Part shown: one piece after another, positions 44,785-54,437 of the stretch
Layout of the letters: every line of letters starts with the position of its first letter
Numbering within the stretch: position 1 is the first letter of the stretch
DNA from: Paenibacillus roseus
GTDB taxonomy: Bacteria; Bacillota; Bacilli; Paenibacillales; Paenibacillaceae
Reading direction: 5' to 3'
Assembly: GCF_016424485.1 (NCBI RefSeq)
Contig: NZ_JAELUP010000033.1
Coordinates: forward strand, 1 to 61,002
DNA: 61,002 nt
The notes under the pieces: generated by a model
Databases searched by the model: none
The model's input: only the letters and a program-made list of their open reading frames with translations
Told to the model about the DNA's origin: nothing
Translations under genes and position numbers: made by a program

Positions 44785-46452
44785 ATGCAATTGGAATTGT
44801 CACAATGGACATTGGAGGAGAAGGTCGGCCAGCTTTTTATTTGCGGCTTTAACGGGCTGATACCGGATCAAGGGATTACTGCACTGATTACTGAATTTCA
44901 TATTGGCGGTATCGTATACTTTAGAAGAAATATAGAATCCATTGGGCAAGTCCGGGAGCTCTCGCGAAGTCTGCAAGCATCGCCCCGCAGCCATTCGGAG
45001 ATTCCGCTATTTATCTCTATTGACCAAGAAGGGGGCATGGTGTCTCGGCTCGACCACGACGGAATCAGCCGCATTCCAGGCAATATGGCGCTCGGGGCGG
45101 CGAATGATCCAGTCCTGACGTATGAAATTGCGGTTCTCTCGGCGCAGGAGATGCTGGCGCTCGGGATGAACCTGAACTTTGCCCCTTGCGTGGATGTCAA
45201 CAATAACCCGGCTAACCCGGTAATCGGCGTTCGCTCGTTTGGGGAGAACCCTGAGAAGGTAGCCGTGCATGGCGCGGCCGCAATTCGCGGCTACCAGGCA
45301 ACCGGCGTCTGCGCCACTGCCAAGCATTTCCCTGGACACGGGGATACGGCAGTCGATTCTCACTATGGTCTTGCGTCCGTACCACACGACCGTAATCGTC
45401 TTGAACAGGTTGAGCTTTTGCCGTTCCGTCGGGCGGTTGAGGAGGGCGTCGACGCCATCATGACGGCGCATGTAATGTTCCCTGTGTTTGAGCCGGACGC
45501 TATTCCTGCGACGTTATCCCGCCGCGTCCTGACGGACCTGCTGCGTGAGGAGATGGGCTATGAGGGCCTGATTATTACAGATTGTCTGGAAATGCATGCG
45601 ATCGCGAAGCAATTCGGTATTGCAGAGGGCGCGGTGCGGGCTATTGAGGCCGGAGCGGATATTGTTCTGGTGAGCCATACGCTGCCGGAGCAGATTGGCG
45701 CGCTGGAGGCGGTTCGTGATGCTGTACGAAGCGGACGGATCAGCGAAGATAGAATTGACCGGTCGCTGGAGCGGATTTTGTCCTTGAAGGCGAGACGGCT
45801 TGCACGGTCAGAGAGCGTTGCTCAAGTGGCTTCAGCCAGCGAGTGTACGGATGCCGGTTCGCTGACCCCTACGGAGGAAAGCAGTAGTCTGCTGGGCCGT
45901 GCAGCGGAGCAAAGTGTCACCCTCATATGCGACAACGGCAATTTGCCGCTGGATCGCACCCAGCCGGTGTTGGTGATCTGGCCGGAGCTGCGGTACCGAA
46001 CAGAAGTTGATGAACCATCCGTTCATAAGTATACGCTGGGAGATGCGCTGCGGGCTGCCGGATATGACGCAGTTGTATGCACAATTGGTACGGAGCCGGA
46101 AGAAGCGGAAATCCATGAGGTAATCAATCAAAGTACGCGCTTCAAGCAAATTGTAGCGGTGACGTATACAGCGGAGGCAGCGATCCCGGACGGCCAGCGC
46201 GGTCTTGTCAAGGCGTTGAACCGGGTGAAGAATTCCCGGGTCATCGTCGTCTCTACCCGTAATCCGTATGATATTGCGGCATTCCCGGAGGTTGGCACTT
46301 ATCTGTGCCTCTACGAGAACCGCCAGTTTTCCCTGGATGCGTTGGTCAAGGTGCTGGCCGGCAACAAAAGCCCGCAAGGCATTCTCCCGGTCAGTCTCGG
46401 AACGAAATACCCTGCAGGCTTCAGCAAGCCGCCGCTTGATGGTTCAAATTAA
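44785..46452 (+). CDS. nagZ: GH3 beta-N-acetylhexosaminidase (NagZ type)
   Basis: 555 aa, no signal peptide. The GH3 motifs are [28 protein letters not shown] (Asp/His general acid dyad of NagZ) and [11 protein letters not shown] (nucleophile Asp). A C-terminal alpha/beta domain follows, as in longer Gram-positive NagZ. Its cytoplasmic location and place after the sugar transporter suggest it cleaves imported GlcNAc- or MurNAc-containing oligosaccharides. It overlaps the end of uppP by four bases. Confidence 0.88.
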   Translation: MQLELSQWTLEEKVGQLFICGFNGLIPDQGITALITEFHIGGIVYFRRNIESIGQVRELSRSLQASPRSHSEIPLFISIDQEGGMVSRLDHDGISRIPGNMALGAANDPVLTYEIAVLSAQEMLALGMNLNFAPCVDVNNNPANPVIGVRSFGENPEKVAVHGAAAIRGYQATGVCATAKHFPGHGDTAVDSHYGLASVPHDRNRLEQVELLPFRRAVEEGVDAIMTAHVMFPVFEPDAIPATLSRRVLTDLLREEMGYEGLIITDCLEMHAIAKQFGIAEGAVRAIEAGADIVLVSHTLPEQIGALEAVRDAVRSGRISEDRIDRSLERILSLKARRLARSESVAQVASASECTDAGSLTPTEESSSLLGRAAEQSVTLICDNGNLPLDRTQPVLVIWPELRYRTEVDEPSVHKYTLGDALRAAGYDAVVCTIGTEPEEAEIHEVINQSTRFKQIVAVTYTAEAAIPDGQRGLVKALNRVKNSRVIVVSTRNPYDIAAFPEVGTYLCLYENRQFSLDALVKVLAGNKSPQGILPVSLGTKYPAGFSKPPLDGSN

Positions 46453-47264
46453 GTCAGAAAGATAAGTACGAGGGTTCCCGCTGCGAAGCAGTACCAGGAG
46501 AAGTATTTCAGATTGCCGCGCTCCATGATGCCCATGAACCATCGGAGCGCGTAATAGGTTGCTACAAAAGAGAAAATGAACGCAAGTGTATAAGGAAGCG
46601 CGCGGGAAGCAAGTTCAGGATCGCGCACCAACTCCTTCGTTTCCAGAATCATCCCGCCGATACTGATCGGGATGTACATGAGAAAGGAAAACCGCAAGGC
46701 GGTTGATTGCTTGAGGCCAAGGCCAAGCGCAGCAACAATGGTAGCGCCGGAACGGCTGATGCCCGGAATCAGGGCGACAGCCTGGGCGAGACCGATAAGC
46801 AGCGCATCCTTGGCTTTTAGCTGTGCGTCGCTTTTGCGGCCCCGCAAATTGCGGATCAGCCAAAGCGCAACTCCTGTAAGCAGCAGGGTTACCCCTACAG
46901 TTGTCATGCCTTTGAATGTTTCAGATATCATATCGTTGAACAGAAAGCCGACCACGCCAGCAGGAATCGTGGCGAGTACCAGGTAAACGATGAACATAAA
47001 ATCAGAGCGGGCCGCTTCTTCGCGGCGAATCAAATAGGCCCAGCTGTTTTTGCCCAGGCGGATAATATCTTCGCGGTAAATGAGAAGAACAGCCAGCAGT
47101 GATGCGAAGTTGACCAGCACTTCGAAGGATAGTCCTTCAATATGTAAGCCGAATAAATTTTGGGCAATAATCAAATGTCCGCTGGACGAAACGGGAATCG
47201 GCTCCGTCAATCCCTGAAACAAGCCTAATAGCGCGTACTTCAAATTCAACCAAAATTGTTCCAT
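46449..47264 (-). CDS. uppP: Undecaprenyl-diphosphatase
   Basis: 271-aa membrane enzyme that recycles the cell-wall lipid carrier and gives bacitracin tolerance. The motifs are [14 protein letters not shown] and [10 protein letters not shown]. The first usually reads EFLPVSSTGH; the change to [10 protein letters not shown] is seen in a UppP subgroup. About eight hydrophobic segments. Confidence 0.93.
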   Translation of the reverse strand: MEQFWLNLKYALLGLFQGLTEPIPVSSSGHLIIAQNLFGLHIEGLSFEVLVNFASLLAVLLIYREDIIRLGKNSWAYLIRREEAARSDFMFIVYLVLATIPAGVVGFLFNDMISETFKGMTTVGVTLLLTGVALWLIRNLRGRKSDAQLKAKDALLIGLAQAVALIPGISRSGATIVAALGLGLKQSTALRFSFLMYIPISIGGMILETKELVRDPELASRALPYTLAFIFSFVATYYALRWFMGIMERGNLKYFSWYCFAAGTLVLIFLT

Positions 47265-47282
47265 TTCCGGTATAACACCTCA

Positions 47283-48038
47283 CTAATGTAATTGATGCAA
47301 AAACAACATGCCATTCACATATCGCCGGGCCAGTGAATGAAAGCTTGACGCATGTACGGATAGAATTGCAACATGAAGTGCGCTTTGCAGTGCCTTCTGT
47401 TGCTGTTCAGTCAAGTTGCTATGCATGGCGGCGTTCTCATAAGTGATCTGATCAATCAGCTTGTCCCATCTGGCAATCGGATCGCCTTGCTCCCCGGGTA
47501 CTGTTTTGAACCGGACATCCAATTCCTCGTATAAAGACGCATAGATGGCGTAGAACTCCAGCGGCTCAATCATCCCCGCCGCGCCCACGGAATGTTCCTT
47601 AAAGATAATGCCGAAGTACTTTCGTATCGATTCATAATCAAGCGTGCAGCGCAAATCCTCAATAACAAAAAACAACGCAATTTGCTGCAGAGAGTACCTT
47701 TTCCCCTCTGATGGTTGTCCGATAAACGACTTGAAATCTCTTTTTACCCAATTTTGAACAGAAGTTAAGGAAAATTGGGCATACTCAATATGAACCCCTA
47801 ACGAAACGATGTCCTGCAGCGAAAATGCAGGATTTACCCCAGTTTTGATCAGCCGTTCCATGATTGGTGAGAGGGATGTGGAAATAAAAGCATTCATCGA
47901 CTCGCCTTGCTCTATCTCACGTTGGTGACGGATGAGCCAGCTGTTCTGCACGATGCTGAGCGGCGAGATATGGGATGAACGGCTCAAGGAGTATAACAGG
48001 CAGGCCATTTCTTTTCGGGTCAGGGTCAAGGTTTCCAT
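47283..48038 (-). CDS. DUF1836 protein, probable regulator
   Basis: 251 aa. The centre TSVQNWVKRDFKSFIGQPSEGKRYSLQQIALFFVIEDLRCTL resembles a MerR-like winged helix of the DUF1836 family. ATG 48038 with AGAGGTG upstream. It is divergent from the CorC-like gene and could bind the palindrome between them, which is inference. Confidence 0.7.
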   Translation of the reverse strand: METLTLTRKEMACLLYSLSRSSHISPLSIVQNSWLIRHQREIEQGESMNAFISTSLSPIMERLIKTGVNPAFSLQDIVSLGVHIEYAQFSLTSVQNWVKRDFKSFIGQPSEGKRYSLQQIALFFVIEDLRCTLDYESIRKYFGIIFKEHSVGAAGMIEPLEFYAIYASLYEELDVRFKTVPGEQGDPIARWDKLIDQITYENAAMHSNLTEQQQKALQSALHVAILSVHASSFHSLARRYVNGMLFLHQLH

Positions 48039-48208
48039 GCCAAGTCACCTCTTTATTGTCTTGAAATCCAAATCAGGGAAACGTCTCAGGTTAATGATAA
48101 ATTGGGATGCGCCCGATGTCAAAGTCTTAAATGAACGAGCGGGCCGTATTTCATCCCGAAACAAATGAAAATTAAACCATTTCAGGTGTTTTTCCCTTAA
48201 TCGGAGGT

Positions 48209-48268
48209 TTGAGTGTCGAACTTAACCTGTATATAATTAGGTTCATGAAACAAGTTCATATGAACTTG
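48209..48268 (+). promoter_or_regulatory. Sigma-A promoter with downstream palindrome
   Basis: TTGAGT (48209-48214), 17-base spacer, TATAAT (48232-48237). A perfect 18-bp palindrome, CAAGTTCATATGAACTTG, at 48251-48268 begins about seven bases after the expected transcription start, inside a wider imperfect repeat GGTTCATG...GAACC. This is a good repressor operator candidate for the CorC-like gene. Confidence 0.75.
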
Positions 48269-48310
48269 AACCATCAATGTTTTCATTTGCCTACAAGAAG
48301 GAAGGATGTC

Positions 48311-49627
48311 ATGGTTCTCAATTTATTTTTAGTGGCGATATTAATTATTTTGACCGCGCTTTTCGTCGCAACAGAATTTGCAATTATCCGCATTCGTCCA
48401 AGCCGGGTGGACCAGATGGTACTTGAAGGCAAGAAGAATGCTCTTGCTGTAGAGCGGGTAACCAGCAATCTGGACGGTTATTTGTCCGCTTGTCAGCTTG
48501 GTATTACCATTACCGCGCTCGCGCTTGGTTGGCTAGGTGAACCGACGGTGGAAAGTCTGCTGCGTCCATTATTCGAGAGGATTGAGATTGGCGAGAATCT
48601 GACCCATATTTTCTCTTTCGGGATCGCCTTTTTCCTGATGACCTATCTTCACGTTGTGCTTGGAGAGCTTGCTCCCAAGACGTTGGCCATACAGAAGGCA
48701 GAGCAGATCTCACTGGTGTGCGCGCCGCTCATTATTGTATTTTACAAATTCATGTTTCCGTTCATCTGGATTTTGAACGGCTCGGCCAACAGGCTCATTC
48801 GTCTGCTTGGCATGAAGCCGGCCAGCGAGCATGAGGAAGCGCACTCCGAGGAAGAAATTCGCATCATTTTGTCCGAGAGCTACCAGAGCGGAAAAATCAA
48901 CAAGACGGAATTTGGGTATGTCAACCGGATTTTCAACTTTGATGAGCTGCTTGCCAGAGAAATCATGATTCCCCGTACGGATATGATATGTCTTTATGCG
49001 AACAAGCCGTTGGAAGAGAATATTGCGATTATTAAGAGAGAGCAATATACTCGCTTTCCTGTTGCAATGGAGAATAAGGACAACATCGTCGGAATGATCA
49101 ATACGAAGCAGTTTTTTCTCAGCTATGACAACCAGAAGGATTTTGATGTGAAGAAGCTGCTGCGCCCCGTGCTGACGGTGTCCGAAGTTACGCCGGTAAA
49201 ACTGCTTTTGAAACGGATGCAGCAGGAGAATGTACATATCGCGCTGCTGATGGATGAATATGGCGGAACGTCCGGGATGATTACGATTGAAGATATACTG
49301 GAGGAGATTGTCGGGGAAATCCGCGACGAATTCGACCAGGATGAGAAACGGGAGATTGAGCAACTGGACGAGAATCATTACCTCGTCGAAGGTGTAGCGC
49401 TCATCGATGAAATTAACGAATTGCTCGATATTAATCTGGAGCATGAGGACGTGGACTCCATCGGAGGATGGATCTTTTCACAACAGCCTGAACTGGAGAA
49501 GGGCGTTGAGTGGCATTATGATAATTTGACATTTATCGTCAGAGAACGGGATAAGCGCCGCATCCGAATGATAGAAATTATGAAGCATGATCATCAGGAC
49601 GAGCCGGAGACGGTTGAAAATAGCTGA
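48311..49627 (+). CDS. HlyC/CorC family membrane protein
   Basis: 438 aa. A DUF21 membrane domain with three to four hydrophobic segments occupies about residues 1-190 (GYLSACQLGITITALALGWLGEP). A CBS pair follows (REIMIPRTDMICLY; DEYGGTSGMITIEDILEEIVGEI), then a CorC_HlyC domain. Relatives affect magnesium or other cation export. ATG 48311 has AAGGA six bases upstream; earlier in-frame starts overlap the promoter. Confidence 0.88.
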   Translation: MVLNLFLVAILIILTALFVATEFAIIRIRPSRVDQMVLEGKKNALAVERVTSNLDGYLSACQLGITITALALGWLGEPTVESLLRPLFERIEIGENLTHIFSFGIAFFLMTYLHVVLGELAPKTLAIQKAEQISLVCAPLIIVFYKFMFPFIWILNGSANRLIRLLGMKPASEHEEAHSEEEIRIILSESYQSGKINKTEFGYVNRIFNFDELLAREIMIPRTDMICLYANKPLEENIAIIKREQYTRFPVAMENKDNIVGMINTKQFFLSYDNQKDFDVKKLLRPVLTVSEVTPVKLLLKRMQQENVHIALLMDEYGGTSGMITIEDILEEIVGEIRDEFDQDEKREIEQLDENHYLVEGVALIDEINELLDINLEHEDVDSIGGWIFSQQPELEKGVEWHYDNLTFIVRERDKRRIRMIEIMKHDHQDEPETVENS

Positions 49628-49746
49628 TATCAACGAAAGAGCGCTACCAACAGGCAAATGGCCATGTACCGCCATTACCCGGGAAATTATCTTTGTGGTT
49701 CGTTATATTTCAACTCCAATTTTCGGTTGTATAGCAAATATGTAAT

Positions 49747-49785
49747 AAATGCCAGCCTGTTGAAGGACTGGCATTTTCCTTTTTC
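49747..49785 (+). terminator. Terminator after CorC-like gene
   Basis: AAATGCCAG (49747-49755) with CTGGCATTT (49768-49776), then TCCTTTTT. Confidence 0.8.
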
Positions 49786-49822
49786 TCTGAATTTTTGCTT
49801 AGTGTGGGCATACGGCCTGAAA

Positions 49823-50086
49823 TTAGCGAGATTTGCGGGAGTTCCGGCCTGTGATGCCTACAGGTCCGCAATATACATTTTTGTATGAAACCGGGAAAAT
49901 ATGCTTGGGAACTGGAACAATGTGATGCTTGTTTATAACTTCAATCGGATGAACAACTGGCACAACTTGAGGGTGAAACGTATTATGGAATACCTGTGTT
50001 GGAGCAGTAGTGACCGGGCTCACTTGGTTAGGGCCGATTCCGGCTGGGCTTACCTGGTTACAATTGTTTTGATGGTAGTATGACAT
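49823..50086 (-). CDS. CotD-family spore coat protein
   Basis: 87 aa, Asn/Gln/Pro/His-rich, of low complexity. NQVSPAG, VFHNTFHPQVVPVVHPIEVINKHHIVPVPKH is the CotD-like block in spore formers. AAGGTG precedes the ATG. It indicates a sporulating host. Confidence 0.8.
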   Translation of the reverse strand: MSYYHQNNCNQVSPAGIGPNQVSPVTTAPTQVFHNTFHPQVVPVVHPIEVINKHHIVPVPKHIFPVSYKNVYCGPVGITGRNSRKSR

Positions 50087-50379
50087 TCTGTCAACACCTT
50101 CCCGAAGTTTTTAGTTACGATAGCAGTATACGCATACGGGCTAAAAAAGCCTGTACATTAGCCTCTGTGCGTATATAATTCCGCATTTGTCCAAATTTCG
50201 CACTATCTCGCTTATTATCAGGCCACAATATGCCGGACAACTCGTCTCTAAGGGACATTCCTGTATGGGAACAGGGGATGGGGATACCTTCAAAATTTTT
50301 TCCATAAAAAAAGCCCTACCCTGCGTAAAGCAACAGAATAGAACCTATATTGAAAAATCTATTAAATTGAAATAGGCAA

Positions 50380-50463
50380 TGCGGTCGAGAGGACTCGAAC
50401 CTCCACGGTATTGCTACCACTGGAACCTGAATCCAGCGCGTCTGCCAATTCCGCCACGACCGC
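50380..50463 (-). tRNA. tRNA-Leu (CAG)
   Basis: 84 nt. Acceptor GCGGTCG pairs with CGACCGC; the anticodon stem CTGGA/TCCAG holds loop TTCAGGT, anticodon CAG; there is a long variable arm, and the T-arm is GGTTCGAGTCC. CCA is not encoded. Confidence 0.95.
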
Positions 50464-50485
50464 ATGTTGTTTGCCAACATTAAAT

Positions 50486-50515
50486 AATGTATCACGAATG
50501 GGTATAGTCGGTCAA
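50486..50515 (-). promoter_or_regulatory. Probable tRNA-Leu promoter
   Basis: On the minus strand TTGACC, 18-base spacer, TACATT, 23 bases before the tRNA. Confidence 0.5.
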
Positions 50516-50792
50516 GCTTTTTGTGAAAACATTCTCAGATCGCTGACTTTTCATTTACTGAGTCGTAATGCCTTTCGGGAATTTTGTGTCCAAATCGAAC
50601 GCGCCGTTTCTTCATGTTTTGGCTTGGGAAAGAGAAGAGGGCAATCTTGAGAGACCGTGTACCCGCTTGTAATTTTTCCGACGAAAAGGTCGGGATAAGT
50701 CGTTCACATAGTGGTTGCAAATTTCGGACAAAGAGACTCCAATGCCTTGAAAACCGCAATAATATAAGACTTTTTATCCTGAAAGAAATGAA

Positions 50793-50821
50793 TTGACATC
50801 CATAAATGCGAGTGATAGAGT
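50793..50821 (+). promoter_or_regulatory. Probable promoter of organosulfur operon
   Basis: TTGACA (50793-50798), 17-base spacer, TAGAGT (50816-50821). The -35 is perfect, the -10 weak. The region 50516-50792 upstream shows no gene. Confidence 0.55.
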
Positions 50822-50882
50822 ACACTCAAGAAATAACATTTATTCATACTGGTTTACTTGGTTTAATGTCGAATGAGAGTTC

Positions 50883-50959
50883 GAATGCCGCAATACATGA
50901 ACGTGCTGACCGTATGGACGGAGGCATTCATGCCGGCTTTATCGCAAAGGCCTTGCGAT
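50883..50959 (+). promoter_or_regulatory. Structured leader of organosulfur operon
   Basis: Two perfect stems: GAATGCC (50883-50889) with GGCATTC (50923-50929), and ATCGCAA (50941-50947) with TTGCGAT (50953-50959). They lie between the promoter and the first gene. No S-box, T-box or other class is recognised. Confidence 0.45.
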
Positions 50960-51023
50960 AGAGTGGGCATCGGAAGCATCTTGTTCGGCTCCAAACCTTG
51001 ATCAGTGGAGAGGAGAGATTACC

Positions 51024-51803
51024 ATCGGCCACGCACTATTAGAAATTCAACATTTGTCCAAAAGCTTCGAGTCCGACGCCAAAACCGTGCAGGCGCTGCA
51101 CAATATCGAGCTCGACGTGCAAGAGGGAGAGTTCATCACCGTCATTGGCCCGAGCGGGTGTGGCAAGAGCACGCTGCTGCGCATCGTTGCGGGCCTGGAT
51201 CTCGAATTCCAAGGAAGCGTAACTCTGGACGGCCGCCCCATCGGGGGACCGGGTATTGATAAGGGTTTTATCTTCCAGGAGCCGAGGCTGTTCCCTTGGC
51301 TCACGGTCGAGAAGAATATTGCGGCTGATTTGTCGCTCAGAAGCTCTGAGGTGCGGCGCAAGGTCGACGAATTAATTGAACTGGTGCGACTGACCGGCTT
51401 CGAGAAGGCTTATCCCAAGGAGCTATCGGGTGGGATGGCCCAACGGGTCTCCATCGCCAGAGCTTTGCTGCGCAATCCTCGAGTTTTGCTGCTGGACGAA
51501 CCCTTCGGCGCTTTGGACGCGTTCACGAGAGCGCACATGCAGGAAGTGTTGCTTGATATCTGGCAGCGCAATGGAACGACAATGATTTTCGTCACGCACG
51601 ACATCGACGAGGCCGTCTTCCTGGGCAACCGGATCGTCATCCTGAAGTCGCGTCCCGGCGAGATTCGCGCCAAAATGAACGTCGATCTGCCCCACCCTCG
51701 GAAGAAGGTGAACTCCTCCTTCCAGACCTTCCGTTATCAGGTGCTCAGTGAATTCGAGAAGGTCGACGAGTTGAATTGGGGTGAGTCGGGCGCGGGCATA
51801 TAG
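51024..51803 (+). CDS. Sulfonate-type ABC transporter ATPase (SsuB-like)
   Basis: About 259 aa. Walker [11 protein letters not shown]-loop [10 protein letters not shown], signature LSGGMAQR, Walker [13 protein letters not shown], switch THDIDEA; all typical of nitrate/sulfonate/taurine ATPases. The family N terminus ([13 protein letters not shown]) and the Shine-Dalgarno at 51007-51015 place the start at about 51024, but the codon there is ATC; no ATG, GTG or TTG is in frame before TTG 51054, which would cut the first strand. First gene of an eight-gene run. Confidence 0.85.
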   Translation: MGHALLEIQHLSKSFESDAKTVQALHNIELDVQEGEFITVIGPSGCGKSTLLRIVAGLDLEFQGSVTLDGRPIGGPGIDKGFIFQEPRLFPWLTVEKNIAADLSLRSSEVRRKVDELIELVRLTGFEKAYPKELSGGMAQRVSIARALLRNPRVLLLDEPFGALDAFTRAHMQEVLLDIWQRNGTTMIFVTHDIDEAVFLGNRIVILKSRPGEIRAKMNVDLPHPRKKVNSSFQTFRYQVLSEFEKVDELNWGESGAGI

Positions 51804-51911
51804 GCTTCCGGCCGATTCCGATTTGCGCCAGTTTCTGCAGGTGCAACGGTTTGACTGTCAAGAATAGGACATTTTCATAAGCAAAGCTTCATATTGAAAG
51901 GAGAAACTTCT

Positions 51912-53000
51912 ATGATTCATCCACATAATCTGATTCGCCGCAAGATTTTCCGAACCATTCTTATACCTGTTCTCGCAACTTTGCTTTTGTTCTTGCAAGC
52001 TTGCGGCCAGAGCAGCTCTAACGCAGGAAGCGCTTCTTCTTCCGCTACCGCCTCGCAACTGGACCAGAGCGGTTCCGAGTCTACCTCGTCTGCAGAGACC
52101 GGACAATCGGAAGCCCAAACGAAAGTTCCCGAGGTGCTCAATTACGTATTCGTCGGTGTAACCGGCAAGCAGACAGGAGCGGAAGGCTGGGGCTTCCATA
52201 CTGGCATTATCCCGAAGGTGCTGGCAGAACACGGAATTAAGACCGTTAACGCAATCGGGGCAGGCACCGGGCCGGATGTTAATGAAGCGCTGCTGTCGGG
52301 GCGCGCGGATGTAGGCTCGACAGGCGACACGCCGGCGGTACTTACCCATGCTGCAGGTAACAAGACGAAGGTGATCAGTTTCTACACCACGTCGATGGAG
52401 AGCTATCTGATCGGCAAGAAGAACGGTCCCAAGACAGTCAAGGATCTGGAAGGCAAGACGATCGCGGTCGTGAAAGGCTCGCTTATGCATCGTTATGTCG
52501 TCGGCGTGCTGGAGGAGAACGGTGTCAATGCCAAAATCATCAACATGTCTTGGGCGGATTCCTATGCGGCGCTTGCCCGCGGTGATATCGACGCCTTCGC
52601 TCCGGCAGCTTACGATTATACTTCCTACAAGTTGGTTCACGACGAAGGATATCCGGTGCTGGATTCGGCCAAAGACCATCCTTCCTTGCTTGCCACAGCG
52701 GTTACGGTGGCGACGGAGGCGTACCTTGCTAAATACCCGGACTTCCCGAATGCCTGGGCTGCGGCGCGTACGGCCGCTTTGGAGGATCTGAAATCGAAGC
52801 CGGACGAGTATTACGCGTTCGTTGCCGAGCAGACCAAGGCGCCGATCGACGTGGTGCCGAAGCTCTATCCAATCGAGCTGATTTCAGATTCGAGCATTTC
52901 CGAGGAAGGCATCAGGCGGCTCGATGAAGCGCGTCAATTCCTTGTGAAGGAGAAGTTGGCCGCTTCCGATTTCGATTTGAACGACTGGATCATCAAGTAA
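51912..53000 (+). CDS. Aliphatic-sulfonate-type solute-binding lipoprotein
   Basis: 362 aa. Lipobox LQAC with Cys31 and a Ser/Ala-rich linker. The SsuA/TauA-like domain follows (GTGPDVNEALLSGRADVGSTGDTPAV and LEGKTIAVVKGSLMHRYV). ATG 51912 has AAAGGAG upstream. Feeds the two permeases in the operon. The ligand is probably an organosulfur compound, inferred from the operon. Confidence 0.88.
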   Translation: MIHPHNLIRRKIFRTILIPVLATLLLFLQACGQSSSNAGSASSSATASQLDQSGSESTSSAETGQSEAQTKVPEVLNYVFVGVTGKQTGAEGWGFHTGIIPKVLAEHGIKTVNAIGAGTGPDVNEALLSGRADVGSTGDTPAVLTHAAGNKTKVISFYTTSMESYLIGKKNGPKTVKDLEGKTIAVVKGSLMHRYVVGVLEENGVNAKIINMSWADSYAALARGDIDAFAPAAYDYTSYKLVHDEGYPVLDSAKDHPSLLATAVTVATEAYLAKYPDFPNAWAAARTAALEDLKSKPDEYYAFVAEQTKAPIDVVPKLYPIELISDSSISEEGIRRLDEARQFLVKEKLAASDFDLNDWIIK

Positions 53001-53072
53001 CGGAAGCCAAAGGCGCCGGAAGCTTCCGGCGCAAGGCTAATTTCGCAAAGCTAATTTAAGGAGGAATCGAAC

Positions 53073-54431
53073 ATGACAAAGGCTAGAAAAAGACAATTGC
53101 ATCTGGGGGCGTTCTTCACGGGAGCAGGTTCGAACGTGGCGGCATGGCGGCATAAGGATACGCCTTCGGACGGCGCTGTTAATCTGCGTCACAACATTGA
53201 GCTTGCACGCATAGCGGAGGACGCCAAGTTCGACTTTGCCTTCATCGCGGATTCCGCCTATATTACCAAAAGCTCGACGCCTTACTTCCTGAGCCGCTTC
53301 GAGCCGCTTACCATTCTGTCCGCGTTGGCGGCGGTGACAGATAAGCTTGGTCTCGTCGGCACCTTTACGACCTCGTTCAGTGAACCGTTCACGACCTCAA
53401 GGCAGTTGGCTTCGCTGGATAAGCTCAGTGCGGGCCGAGCCGGTTGGAACGCGGTTACCTCGGCGTTGGAGGACGTCGCCAAAAACCATAGCCAAGACAA
53501 GCTGTTTTCGCACGCTGAACGGTATAAAATCGCGTCCGAATATATTCAGATCGCCAAAGGTCTATGGGATTCCTGGGAGGACGACGCCTTTGTCCGGAAC
53601 AAGGAGTCCGGGCAATACGTGGATTTGGACAAGCTGCACACGTTGGACTTCAAGGGCGAGTATTTCTCAGTGAAAGGCCCGCTGAACATGGAGCCTTCGC
53701 CCCAGGGCCGTCCGATCCTGTTCCAGGCAGGGGCTTCCGAAGAAGGTCGGGACCTGGCCGCCCGGGAGGCCGATGCGATTTTCTCCAATTCAAGCGATCC
53801 CGATGAAGCGCGCGCCTTCTATAAAGACGTCAAAGCCAGAGCGGCCGCCTACGGACGAAATCCCGACGAGCTTCTGATTTTCCCGGCGATTACGCCGATT
53901 ATCGGAGCTACCCCAGAGGAAGCGCAGCAAAAATACGAGCAGACTGCCGCCTACGTGGATATCCAGCTTGCCGTTAAATATTTAAGCCGCTTCTTCAGCT
54001 TCTTCGACTTCTCACAGTTTCCGCTGGATGAGCCGCTGCCCGACCTTGGCGATATCGGCAAGGACAGCTTCAAATCGACGGCGGAGTACTACAAGCGTAT
54101 CGCCAAAGAGGAAAATCTGACGTTGCGAGAGCTGGCGCTGCGGGTCGCGACGCCTCGCGGGGACTTCGTCGGAACGGCTGAACAGATCGCGGACCGCATT
54201 CAACATCTGTACGAGATCGAAGCGGTGGACGGCTTCATCATATACGGCTACGTGCAGCCGGAAGGGCTCCGGGACTTTGCGGAGCAAGTCGTGCCGATTT
54301 TGCAGCAACGCGGATTGTTCCGTAAGGAATACGAGGGCAGCACACTCCGCGAGCATCTGGGCCTGTCCTATCCGGTTAACCGGCATACGCTGGCGAGAGA
54401 TGCCAAGACATTCCAGATCCAAGGCGGGTGA
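53073..54431 (+). CDS. FMN-dependent monooxygenase (NtaA/SnaA/DmoA family)
   Basis: 452-aa luciferase-like protein. Begins with QLHLGAFFTGAGSNVAAWRH; SRFEPLTILSALAAVTDKLGLVGTFTTSFSEPF and SAGRAGWNAVTS are family blocks. Members cleave C-S or C-N bonds with reduced FMN supplied by a partner reductase, none of which is in the window. AAGGAGG precedes the ATG. Likely releases sulfite or thiol from the imported compound. Confidence 0.88.
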   Translation: MTKARKRQLHLGAFFTGAGSNVAAWRHKDTPSDGAVNLRHNIELARIAEDAKFDFAFIADSAYITKSSTPYFLSRFEPLTILSALAAVTDKLGLVGTFTTSFSEPFTTSRQLASLDKLSAGRAGWNAVTSALEDVAKNHSQDKLFSHAERYKIASEYIQIAKGLWDSWEDDAFVRNKESGQYVDLDKLHTLDFKGEYFSVKGPLNMEPSPQGRPILFQAGASEEGRDLAAREADAIFSNSSDPDEARAFYKDVKARAAAYGRNPDELLIFPAITPIIGATPEEAQQKYEQTAAYVDIQLAVKYLSRFFSFFDFSQFPLDEPLPDLGDIGKDSFKSTAEYYKRIAKEENLTLRELALRVATPRGDFVGTAEQIADRIQHLYEIEAVDGFIIYGYVQPEGLRDFAEQVVPILQQRGLFRKEYEGSTLREHLGLSYPVNRHTLARDAKTFQIQGG

Positions 54432-54437
54432 CGCGAA

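Noticed and set aside
50087..50379. Small gene between cotD and tRNA-Leu
   Set aside because: Only short frames without Shine-Dalgarno or recognisable content.
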